In this document: piece by piece, positions 7,828-14,605 of the stretch
How the letters are laid out: the number at the start of each line of letters is the position of its first letter
Numbering within the stretch: the stretch's first letter is position 1
From: Candidatus Neomicrothrix sp. UBA2131
GTDB lineage: Bacteria > Actinomycetota > Acidimicrobiia > Acidimicrobiales > MedAcidi-G1
Direction of reading: 5' to 3'
Assembly (NCBI GenBank): GCA_002329075.1
Contig: DCXR01000007.1
Location: 17,791 to 35,528, forward strand
Length of the DNA stretch: 17,738 nt
Made by a program: the position numbers and the translations under genes
The notes under the pieces: model-generated
What the model was told of the DNA's origin: nothing
The model's database searches: none
Seen by the model: the letters and a program-made list of their open reading frames with translations, nothing else

Positions 7828-8481
7828 TCAGGCGATCTGTTGGAGGGGGGTGGCGGAGCGGTTCGTGGTCAGGGCGACGATGCTGGTCGCCAGTTCGCCG
7901 TAGCCAGTGGGACGGTTCTCGAACCGCAGGCCCAGGCGGTCGGCGGCTGCCTCGGCTGCGGTGACGAGTTCCGGATCGTCGACCTGGGACAGGTACACGA
8001 GCCGGGTGTAGTTGCCGAAGTAGTCGTTTCGCAGTTCGGGATGGAGGTCGAGGCCGAGGAGCCCGATCACGAGCCGGTCGAAGTGCCGGACCAGGTAGTC
8101 CGTGAGGTAGAAGGTCCCGATCTCGGAGTCCTGGAGTTCGGTGAAGGCCGTGGAGCCGGTGAAGAACTGGTAGCAGTGGGCGCCGGGCAGTCGTTCGACG
8201 CCGAGCTCCCCGCAGACGGCGTTCAGGCGGCCGCCGGTGCCACAGTCGGCGTAGCCGACATAGACCTCGTCATACCGGTCCATGGCAGCACGGACCCGCG
8301 TGGCGACGGCGTCGGGGATGAGGTCCGGAGTGTTGTGGTACGAGGCTGGTAGGCACTCGATGTCGATGCCGTGCAGGCCGTTGGCCCGAACGACCTCGAG
8401 GAGTTCGCGTGCGAGGGCTCCACAGGCCACGACGAGGATCCGCCGTTCGGTTGCCGACATGGTGTCGGTATGGCCGGCCAT
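7828..8481 (-). CDS. DUF1638 family protein, unknown function
   Basis: A 217-residue cytosolic protein. It opens with ILVVACGALARELL (15-28) and has ECLPASYHNTPDLIP (42-56), VYVGYADCGTGG (73-84), LPGAHCYQFFTG (98-109) and YLTDYLVRHFDRLV (125-138), the pattern I know for DUF1638. Five cysteines (20, 43, 80, 90, 103) and His49 and His102 lie in or near these motifs, so metal or cofactor binding is plausible. It lies six bases after the corrinoid gene. ATG at 8481 is chosen because it keeps the genes tightly packed; ATG at 8460 is an alternative and neither has a clear ribosome site. Context points to a helper of the corrinoid methyltransferase system. The reaction is not known to me. Confidence 0.8.
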   Translation of the reverse strand: MAGHTDTMSATERRILVVACGALARELLEVVRANGLHGIDIECLPASYHNTPDLIPDAVATRVRAAMDRYDEVYVGYADCGTGGRLNAVCGELGVERLPGAHCYQFFTGSTAFTELQDSEIGTFYLTDYLVRHFDRLVIGLLGLDLHPELRNDYFGNYTRLVYLSQVDDPELVTAAEAAADRLGLRFENRPTGYGELATSIVALTTNRSATPLQQIA

Positions 8482-8487
8482 GTGGGT

Positions 8488-9189
8488 TCAGGCCGCGGCG
8501 CGGCGCTCGGCGACGAGGCGCTCGGCGGTTTCTGCTGCGACGGCGGCGTCGCGGCAGTAGGCGTCGGCGCCGATGGCCTCGCTGAACTCCTCGTTCAGCG
8601 GGGCGCCGCCGACGATGATCGTGTACTCCTCGCGGAGGCTCTTCTCGATCAGGGTGTCGATGACGACCTTCATGTAAGGCATGGTCGTGGTGAGCAGGGC
8701 CGACATGCCGAGGAGGTCGGGCTTGTGCTCGTCGAGTGCGGCGAGGAACTCCTCTACGTCCGTGTTGATGCCGAGGTCGAAGACCTCGAAGCCGGCACCC
8801 TCGAGCATCATCCCGACCAGGTTCTTGCCGATGTCGTGGATGTCGCCCTTGACGGTGCCGATTACCACCTTGCCGATCGGCTCTGCACCGGTCTCGGCGA
8901 GCAGCGGACGGAGGATGGCCATGCCGGCCTTCATGGCGTTTGCCGCCAGCAGCACCTCGGGGACGAAGAGGATGCCGTCCCGGAAGTCGATGCCCACGAT
9001 CCGCATGCCGGCAACCAGGGCGTCGTTGAGCACGCGCGAAGCATCCCAGCCCCGACCGAGCAGGATCTCGGTCCCTTCGACGATCTCGTCGGCGAGGCCG
9101 TCGTAGAGGTCGTCGTGCATCTGTGCCGTCAGGTCTTCGTCGGAAAGGTCGGCGAGGATGATCTCCTCGTCGGGAAGTTCCTCAGCCAT
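8488..9189 (-). CDS. Cobalamin-binding corrinoid methyl-carrier protein (MttC/MtgC type)
   Basis: A 233-residue protein with a B12-binding cap (helical, roughly residues 25-100) and a Rossmann B12 domain (roughly 105-230). Typical base-off/His-on marks are present: KGDIHDIGKN at 114-123, in which His118 should be the lower Co ligand; GMSALLTTTM at 161-170; and VGGAPLNEEFSEAIGADAY at 193-211. It would shuttle methyl between the MttB homolog and the pterin methyltransferase. The frame is open further upstream (GTG/ATG-type starts at 9405 and 9204), but ATG at 9189 gives the usual length and has GGAG nine bases upstream. The first 27 residues are strikingly acidic. It is the first gene of the operon, divergent from the IclR regulator. 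Confidence 0.93.
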   Translation of the reverse strand: MAEELPDEEIILADLSDEDLTAQMHDDLYDGLADEIVEGTEILLGRGWDASRVLNDALVAGMRIVGIDFRDGILFVPEVLLAANAMKAGMAILRPLLAETGAEPIGKVVIGTVKGDIHDIGKNLVGMMLEGAGFEVFDLGINTDVEEFLAALDEHKPDLLGMSALLTTTMPYMKVVIDTLIEKSLREEYTIIVGGAPLNEEFSEAIGADAYCRDAAVAAETAERLVAERRAAA

Positions 9190-9398
9190 CGTCACACGCT
9201 CCATTGCGGGTCGAGGTCCCGTCTCGGTTGACCGGGACAACGTTTGTGGCTCCCACAGACCGGGATGGCTCCCCCAAGCAAATGTTGGTGAACACCTTCC
9301 CGGGATGTGGGAAGGGCCTGTATCGTGAAATACTATCGCCAGCGTAATCCGCGAACCACCACCCTGAGGGCCGGTATTTCCACCGAACGGAGCACACG
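9190..9398. promoter_or_regulatory. Divergent control region between the corrinoid operon and the IclR gene
   Basis: A 209-base region with no gene, which must hold both promoters. It contains the palindrome at 9295-9315, an abutting GGTG-AA-CACC inverted repeat at 9287-9296, and a possible plus-strand -10 (TACTAT, 9331-9336) without a good -35. CGGAG stands eight bases before the IclR start. No riboswitch fold was recognised; in particular I see no B12-box-like sequence. Confidence 0.5.
9295..9315. promoter_or_regulatory. Putative IclR operator (CCTTCCC-N7-GGGAAGG)
   Basis: A perfect 7-bp inverted repeat, CCTTCCC at 9295-9301 and GGGAAGG at 9309-9315, separated by seven bases. Inside it, CTTCCCGGGATGTGG (9296-9310) matches 12 of 15 bases of CTTCCCGTAATGCGG at 11116-11130 in the dehydrogenase leader. 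IclR-family proteins commonly bind the region between themselves and a divergent target operon. Assignment to the adjacent regulator is inference. Confidence 0.5.
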
Positions 9399-10151
9399 AT
9401 GACAACCGTCCAGAGCATCGACCGGGCCTTCGGTCTGCTCGAAGAACTGGCGCTCCAGCCGGGTGGAATAAGCGACCTGGCTCGCAAGGTCGGCCTTCCG
9501 ACCAGCACGGTCGCCCGACTCCTCGCCACGCTCGAGGGATGCAATGCCGTGGAGCGCGACCCCGACGGCACCGTCTATCGCATCGGTCCGTCGATCGTCA
9601 CCATGGCGGTGAGCGTGGACCCGACCCAGAGCCTCCTCGCCGTGGCACAGCCGCACATGTTCGACCTCGTCGACGCAGTCGCCGAGGCGGTGGGCCTGGC
9701 CATCCCTGCCGGCTACGACGTCCAGTACGTCGGACAGGTCGACTGTGCCAACCCGGTCCAGGTCCGGGACTGGACCGGAGCCAAGTTGCCGATGCACGTC
9801 GTGCCGTCGGGCCTGGTGATCCTGGCCCACTGGCCGGAGGAGGCGATCGAGCGGTTCCTCACCCGGCCCCTCGATCGCTACACACCCAATTCGATGGTTG
9901 ATCCAGATCAACTTCGGGAACGCCTGGCGAAGATTCGATCGGACGGGTTCGCCTGGGTGTTCGAGGAGTTCTCCGAGGGCATCAACTCGGTGGCGGCGCC
10001 CCTTCTCAACAGCACAGGAAGCGTGGTCGGCGCACTGCACAGCCATGGCCCGAGCTACCGGTTCCCCATGGAGTCGATGGACGACGTCATCGCCGGTCGG
10101 ATCGCAGCCACTGCCGGAGCGGTTTCGGAGGCACTCGGCCATCTGGCCTGA
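9399..10151 (+). CDS. IclR-family transcriptional regulator
   Basis: A 250-residue regulator with an N-terminal winged helix-turn-helix (about 5-65; GISDLARKVGLPTSTVARLL at 23-42 holds the recognition helix) and a C-terminal GAF-like IclR effector domain (about 80-248) with GLAIPAGYDVQYVGQVD, LPMHVVPSGLVILAHW (including the usual helix after the ligand loop) and a late SVAAPLLNSTGSVVGALH. ATG at 9399 has CGGAG eight bases upstream. It is divergent to the corrinoid operon and heads the plus-strand genes. It is therefore the best candidate to sense the substrate or an intermediate and to control both sides, and probably its own transcription. Confidence 0.92.
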   Translation: MTTVQSIDRAFGLLEELALQPGGISDLARKVGLPTSTVARLLATLEGCNAVERDPDGTVYRIGPSIVTMAVSVDPTQSLLAVAQPHMFDLVDAVAEAVGLAIPAGYDVQYVGQVDCANPVQVRDWTGAKLPMHVVPSGLVILAHWPEEAIERFLTRPLDRYTPNSMVDPDQLRERLAKIRSDGFAWVFEEFSEGINSVAAPLLNSTGSVVGALHSHGPSYRFPMESMDDVIAGRIAATAGAVSEALGHLA

Positions 10152-10205
10152 GCGGCCCACATCTGCTGTAGCGGGCGACCGGTGGCTTGATCCTGGCCGG
10201 TTGAG

Positions 10206-10222
10206 CCCGGGAATGGCCCGGG
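10206..10222. promoter_or_regulatory. CCCGGG-AATGG-CCCGGG hairpin upstream of the SDR gene
   Basis: Two self-complementary CCCGGG hexamers at 10206-10211 and 10217-10222 flank a 5-base loop, immediately before the purine-rich ribosome site of the SDR gene. As RNA this is a 6-bp all-GC stem with no T-tract. It shares a CGGGAA core with the putative operators, so a binding site is also possible. Control of SDR translation or separation from iclR is speculative. Confidence 0.25.
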
Positions 10223-10241
10223 GAAAGTAGGTTTCGTCGCC

Positions 10242-11036
10242 GTGGGCCGGATGCCGATCAAGCAGCAGCACGGGCAGCAACGCGTCGTGGTCACGGGAGG
10301 TGCGTCGGGGATAGGGCGCGCCATGGTCGACGCCTTCCTCGAGTCCGGTGCGCTGGTGCATGTGGCCGACCTTCCCGGACACGGCGACGACCTGCCGGAC
10401 GGCGTCGGCTCCACCGCTTGCGATGTCTCCCTACCGGAGGACGTTGATCGTCTCTTCGATGACGCCGCGACCTTCCTCGGATCGGTCGATGTGCTCTGCA
10501 ACAACGTCGGCGTTGCCGGCCCTACCGGCCCGGTCGAGGAGGTCGACGTCGAGGCCTGGGACAAGACGATGGCCGTGAACGTGCGGTCTACGTTCCTGTG
10601 CTGCCGTCGGGTGGTGCCGTTGATGAGGGAGGCGGGTGGCGGGGTGATCCTCAACACCTCGTCGACGGCCGGGGTGGTGGGCTTTCCGTTGCGTTCGCCC
10701 TATGCGGCGTCGAAGTGGGCGGTGGTGGGCCTGGGAGCGACCCTGGCGATGGAGCTCGGTGAGTTCGGCATCCGGGTCAACACCCTGTGCCCCGGTTCGG
10801 TGGGCGGCGACCGCATGGACCGGGTGATCGCCGCCGAGTCGGCGGCAACCGGTGTCACCGCGGCGGATGTCCGTGGCTTCTACGAGGACCAGGTCTCCAT
10901 GCGGACGTTCGTAGACGGCCGTGACATCGCCGCCATGGCGGTGTTCCTGGCATCACCGGACGCCCGCTACGTGAACGGCCAGGTCATCGCCGTCGACGGC
11001 GGCCTCGAATCCCTGCGCACCACGTTCCAGACCTGA
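10242..11036 (+). CDS. SDR-family NAD(P)-dependent dehydrogenase
   Basis: A 264-residue classical short-chain dehydrogenase. The Rossmann motif TGGASGIG is at 18-25, Asp43 after strand 2 (VHVADLP) favours NAD over NADP, NNVG is at 87-90, the catalytic Ser140 (or 141) lies in NTSS, and Tyr154-x3-Lys158 is in SPYAASK. The substrate loop near 185-215 and the C-terminal GQVIAVDGG are typical. The start is GTG at 10242, with ATG at 10251 as alternative; GGAAAGTAGG lies about ten bases before the GTG. It follows iclR by 90 bases. It could oxidise a hydroxylated amine or a downstream aldehyde/alcohol of the catabolic pathway, but no substrate can be read from the sequence. Confidence 0.9.
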   Translation: MGRMPIKQQHGQQRVVVTGGASGIGRAMVDAFLESGALVHVADLPGHGDDLPDGVGSTACDVSLPEDVDRLFDDAATFLGSVDVLCNNVGVAGPTGPVEEVDVEAWDKTMAVNVRSTFLCCRRVVPLMREAGGGVILNTSSTAGVVGFPLRSPYAASKWAVVGLGATLAMELGEFGIRVNTLCPGSVGGDRMDRVIAAESAATGVTAADVRGFYEDQVSMRTFVDGRDIAAMAVFLASPDARYVNGQVIAVDGGLESLRTTFQT

Positions 11037-11069
11037 TCGGTACGACACCCGCTCGTTGGTGCTTCTCAT
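10953..11069 (-). other. Tiny antisense ORF with a perfect Shine-Dalgarno
   Basis: On the minus strand TAAGGAGGTG (11083 to 11074) is followed after TTCC by ATG at 11069 and a 38-codon frame ending TGA at 10953-10955, antisense to the 3' end of the SDR gene. The peptide begins MRSTNERVSYRSG and resembles nothing I know. Read on the plus strand, the same bases are CACCTCCTTA, identical to the 3' tail of E. coli 16S rRNA. It may be a real leaderless-operon remnant, an RNA pairing element, or chance. Confidence 0.2.
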
Positions 11070-11262
11070 GGAACACCTCCTTACCGTGTGGTTGCCCACG
11101 TCGCTCGGGAAAAGCCTTCCCGTAATGCGGTTGCCTTTCCCGAATCGTGGATAGTCTCGCGCGTGCGCGGCCCACGGCGGTCGTCTACGGTCGCGCCGTT
11201 TCCTCGACGTTCATCCGGGTCGTCCCCTCGGGTCGGCCTCATCTGTGAAATGGAGCACCCCG
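11037..11262 (+). promoter_or_regulatory. 226-base leader of the dehydrogenase-etf operon
   Basis: There is no plus-strand gene here. The region holds the operator cluster at 11106-11150. Possible promoter elements are TTGCCT (11131-11136) and TAGTCT (11152-11157), 15 bases apart, which is short of ideal. If these are right, the downstream box sits inside the promoter, as expected for repression. About 100 transcribed bases would precede GGAG and the ATG. Confidence 0.4.
11106..11150. promoter_or_regulatory. Operator cluster in the dehydrogenase leader
   Basis: The cluster opens with the inverted repeat CGGGAA-N5-TTCCCG (about 11106-11122). CTTCCCGTAATGCGG (11116-11130) matches 12/15 bases of the box in the iclR/corrinoid region. 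TTTCCCGAATCGTGG (11136-11150) repeats the core exactly 20 bases, about two helical turns, further on. Tandem and inverted half-sites on one DNA face are common for IclR-family tetramers. Binding by the local IclR protein is inferred. Confidence 0.5.
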
Positions 11263-13797
11263 ATGAGTGACTTCCCTGAACGCGCCAACGCTGTCGTGAT
11301 CGGAGCCGGCATCGTCGGCAACTGCCTGGTCGGCCACCTGGCCCGTCTTGGCTGGACCGACCTGGTGCTGATCGACAAGGGCCCGCTACCCAACCCGGGC
11401 GGCTCCACCGGCCATGCGTCCAACTTCATCTTCCCCGTCGACCACAACAAGGAAATGGCCCTGCTCGGCGAGCAGAGCGCCAACCAGTTCCGCGACATGG
11501 AACTCTCGGTCGACTCCGGCGGCATCGAGATAGCCCGCACCGAAGAACGCATGCACGAGCTCGCACGGCGCATGACATCGGCCAGGGCGTGGGGCATCGA
11601 AGCCCACATGCTCAACCCTGCCGAGGTCAAGGAGCTCGTCCCGTTCCTCGACGAGGACGTGATCCTGGGCGGCTTCTACTGCCCGACCGTCTCGGTAGTC
11701 GACTCGCTCGAGACCGGCACCACCATGCGTAGGGAGGCCATCGAAACTGCCGGCTGCCGGGTGTTCGCCAACACCGAGGTACTCGACATCCTCACCGAAG
11801 GCGGTCCCAACCCCGGCGACAGGACGGTCACCGGGGTTGTCACCGACAAGGGCACCGTAGAGGCCGGGTACGTCGTCATCGCCTGTGGCGTCTGGTCGAA
11901 CCGCATCGCCAACATGGCCGGTGCCATGATCCCCCTCGTGCCGACCGTCCACCAGATGGCCGACGTCGGCCCGTTGGACATCCTCGCCGAGACCAACAAC
12001 GAGATCGGCTACCCGGTCGTCCGCGACATGGACACGTTCTGCTACGAACGCCAGTCGGCCGGCTCGATGGAGATCGGTTCCTACGGGCACCGGCCGATCC
12101 TCCACCACCCGGACGACATTCCCTCGAACGAGGAGGCGGCACTCTCGCCCACCGAGATGCCCTTCACCCCCGACGACTTCGACGACCAGATGGAGACCGC
12201 CATCGAGTTGATGGACATGCTCGGCGACGCCGAGATCAAGTACGCCATCAACGGCCTCCTCTCGCTGACTCCCGACGGAATGCCCTGCCTTGGTGAGACC
12301 CCTGAGGTCCGCAACCTGTGGTCGGCCGCAGCCGTCTGGGTCAAGGAGGGCCCGGGCATGGCCCAGGTCGTTGCCGAGTGGATGACCTACGGCTACCCGA
12401 GGGTCATCGACGTCCACGGCGCCGACGTCGCCCGCTTCTACGAGGCCGAATGCAGCGACGAGCACATCTGGTCCCGCGCCGAGGAGAGCTTCAACAAGGT
12501 CTACGGCATCGTCCACCCACAGGAGCAGTGGGGGGAACGGCGCAACCTCGAGGTGAGTCCCTACCTGTCCCGCCACGAGGACCTGGGTGCCATGTTCTTC
12601 CAGGCCCGCTCATGGGAGCGTCCGCAGTGGTTCGGGTCCAATGCCGACCTGACCGAGCGCTACGGCCTCGAAGAGCGCGAGGTCGAATGGGACAACCGCT
12701 GGTGGAGCCCCATCACGATGGGCGAGCACCTCAACCTGCGCGAGAACTGCGGCGTCGTCGACCTCAGCTCGTTCCAGATCTACGAACTCGAGGGTCCCGG
12801 CGCCGTCGAGTACGCCGACTACCTCGCAGTGAACAAGGTCGACGTACCCGTGGGTCGGTCGGTCTACACGCCGTGGCTGACCATGGACGGTGGCTTCCAC
12901 TCGGACCTGACGATGATGCGAATGGCCGAGGACAGGGTGCGCATCGTCACCGGGGTCTTCGACGGCGGCCGTGACTCGTTCTGGGTCCGGCGTCACCTTC
13001 CCACCGACGGCTCGGTCTCGTTCCGCAACATCACGAGGGCCGTCACCACGCTCGGCCTCTGGGGCCCCAACGCTCCGGCCGTGCTCGCACAGTTGACCGA
13101 CCGCGACCTCGGCCAGGGAGGCTCCCCCTACGGCTCGATCATCGACATCGACCTGGACTGCGGCGGCACGAAGGTGCCCATCTCGCTGTTTAGGATCTCC
13201 TATGTCGGCGACACCGGCTGGGAGATCTACACCGAATGGGACAACGGCCCGACGCTGTGGGACAGCCTCATGCTCGCCGGTGCCGACCTCGGCATCCGAC
13301 CCACGGGCGGCGGCGTCTACGGCACATCGGGCCGCCTCGAGAAGGGCTACCGACTCATGGGCGCCGAGCTCGAAAGCGAGTACAACCCGCTCGAGGTAGG
13401 CCTCGCCCGACCGAGGGTCAAGGCTGCCGACTTCATCGGCAGGGAGGCCTATCTGGCCGCCCGCGAGAAGGGCGATCCCGAGATCGCCGTCTGCACCCTC
13501 ACGGTCGAAGACCACACCGACGGCCAAGGTCGCCAGAGGTTCATGATGGGTGGTAACGAGCCGATCCTGACCCTCGACGGCGATCGGATCGTCGACTCGC
13601 ATGGCCGCGTCAGCCGGGTCACCTCGGCTGGGATGGGCCCATCGGTCAACAGGTTCCTGCTCATGTCGCACCTGCCCACCGAACTTGCCGCCCCCGGCAC
13701 GGACCTGCAGGTGATGTACCAGAACGAGTTGTATCCGGTGAAGGTCGCCTCCACCGGAGCCGTGTTCGATCCGGACGACTCGCGGATGAAGCGCTGA
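11263..13797 (+). CDS. Dimethylglycine/sarcosine dehydrogenase-like FAD and GcvT-domain protein
   Basis: An 844-residue protein with the DMGDH order: FAD-binding DAO domain (about 8-375), FAO_M-type middle domain (380-435), GcvT-like THF domain (440-720) and GcvT C-terminal barrel (735-830). VVIGAGIVGN is at 11-20, with the ADP-binding GxGxxG. GGSTGHAS (47-54) puts His51 at the position that binds FAD covalently in DMGDH, where the usual motif is STWHA. LEKGYRLMGAELESEYNPLE is the family's C-terminal signature. The expected reaction oxidises an N-methyl group and hands the carbon to THF as methylene-THF, passing electrons to ETF, whose genes follow. A GTG at 11245 is in frame, but ATG at 11263 has GGAG at seven bases. 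The natural partner substrate is the tertiary amine left by the MttB homolog. Confidence 0.9.
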   Translation: MSDFPERANAVVIGAGIVGNCLVGHLARLGWTDLVLIDKGPLPNPGGSTGHASNFIFPVDHNKEMALLGEQSANQFRDMELSVDSGGIEIARTEERMHELARRMTSARAWGIEAHMLNPAEVKELVPFLDEDVILGGFYCPTVSVVDSLETGTTMRREAIETAGCRVFANTEVLDILTEGGPNPGDRTVTGVVTDKGTVEAGYVVIACGVWSNRIANMAGAMIPLVPTVHQMADVGPLDILAETNNEIGYPVVRDMDTFCYERQSAGSMEIGSYGHRPILHHPDDIPSNEEAALSPTEMPFTPDDFDDQMETAIELMDMLGDAEIKYAINGLLSLTPDGMPCLGETPEVRNLWSAAAVWVKEGPGMAQVVAEWMTYGYPRVIDVHGADVARFYEAECSDEHIWSRAEESFNKVYGIVHPQEQWGERRNLEVSPYLSRHEDLGAMFFQARSWERPQWFGSNADLTERYGLEEREVEWDNRWWSPITMGEHLNLRENCGVVDLSSFQIYELEGPGAVEYADYLAVNKVDVPVGRSVYTPWLTMDGGFHSDLTMMRMAEDRVRIVTGVFDGGRDSFWVRRHLPTDGSVSFRNITRAVTTLGLWGPNAPAVLAQLTDRDLGQGGSPYGSIIDIDLDCGGTKVPISLFRISYVGDTGWEIYTEWDNGPTLWDSLMLAGADLGIRPTGGGVYGTSGRLEKGYRLMGAELESEYNPLEVGLARPRVKAADFIGREAYLAAREKGDPEIAVCTLTVEDHTDGQGRQRFMMGGNEPILTLDGDRIVDSHGRVSRVTSAGMGPSVNRFLLMSHLPTELAAPGTDLQVMYQNELYPVKVASTGAVFDPDDSRMKR

Positions 13798-13837
13798 CCC
13801 CGGTCGGTCCCGTGAACCCGGAACAGGGAACCCAAGC

Positions 13838-14605
13838 ATGAGAGTTCTCGTCTGCGTCAAGCGTGTGCCCGCTCCGGGCGCCAGGATCAACGTCACAGCC
13901 GACGGCCAGGCCATCGACACAGCCCACCTGGGGTTCACCACCAGCCCCCACGAGGAGTGTGCCGTCGAGGAGGCCATCCAGATCGTCGAGGCAGACGGAG
14001 GCGAGGTCACAGTGATGACCCTCGGCCCTGCCGAGGCCGAGGAGCAGCTCCGCTATGCGGCCAGCGTCGGCGCCCACAACCTGGTGCTGGTCCCGATCGA
14101 GGATGTCGACTGGGACCCGCAACGGACAGCTGCTGCCCTCACCGCCGCCATCTCCGGGATCGAGGCTTCCGATGGCGCCTTCGACCTGCTGCTGTTCGGA
14201 AACGAATCCGCAGACGCCGGCGGCTTCCAGGTCGGAGTCCGAGTGGCGCATGCGCTCGGTCGCCCGATCGTCAACGGCATCAAGGGTGTCGACGTCGGCG
14301 ACGGGTCGGTTTCCGCCCGTCGTGAGATCGACGGAGGCTTCGAGGTCTACGAGGTCCCGACGCCGGCGGTGCTGGGGATCAAGGAGGGCATCAACCTGCC
14401 CCGCTATCCGACCATGAAGGGGAGGCTGGCCTCGAAGAAGGCCGGGGTGGCGGTAGTTGCCCAGTCGGTAGACGCAGGCGGCCAGAGCCGGGTGCACCTC
14501 CACCGTCCGGTCGAACAGGTCAGCGAGACCGCCATCCTCGGAGAGGGGCCGGAGGCCGCCGCCGCCGTGGTCGACGTACTCGAGGAACTGGGGGTGCTCG
14601 CATGA
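13838..14605 (+). CDS. etfB: Electron transfer flavoprotein, beta subunit
   Basis: A 255-residue EtfB. It starts VLVCVKRVPAPGA (3-15), has the AMP-binding GNESADAG (121-128) and the EtfB signature LPRYPTMKGRLASKKA (187-202). It forms a heterodimer with EtfA and accepts electrons from flavin dehydrogenases. The gene starts 40 bases after the DMGDH-like stop with AGGGA eight bases before ATG, and overlaps etfA by ATGA. This pair is therefore probably the dedicated acceptor for the upstream dehydrogenase. No ETF:quinone oxidoreductase is present in the window, so electrons must leave through a protein encoded elsewhere. Confidence 0.96.
   Translation: MRVLVCVKRVPAPGARINVTADGQAIDTAHLGFTTSPHEECAVEEAIQIVEADGGEVTVMTLGPAEAEEQLRYAASVGAHNLVLVPIEDVDWDPQRTAAALTAAISGIEASDGAFDLLLFGNESADAGGFQVGVRVAHALGRPIVNGIKGVDVGDGSVSARREIDGGFEVYEVPTPAVLGIKEGINLPRYPTMKGRLASKKAGVAVVAQSVDAGGQSRVHLHRPVEQVSETAILGEGPEAAAAVVDVLEELGVLA

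Noticed and set aside
9190..9398. Cobalamin or other riboswitch ahead of the corrinoid operon
   Set aside because: I could not find a B12-box-like sequence or a convincing multi-stem fold. The palindromes fit protein operators better.
9190..9405. Longer N-terminus for the corrinoid protein from upstream in-frame starts
   Set aside because: The extension would run into the control region and overlap the IclR start. Its residues look non-coding, and ATG 9189 has a proper ribosome site and gives the family length.
11386..14010. Long minus-strand open frames opposite the DMGDH-like and etfB genes
   Set aside because: Same reasoning: no family motifs, and complete overlap with strongly supported genes.
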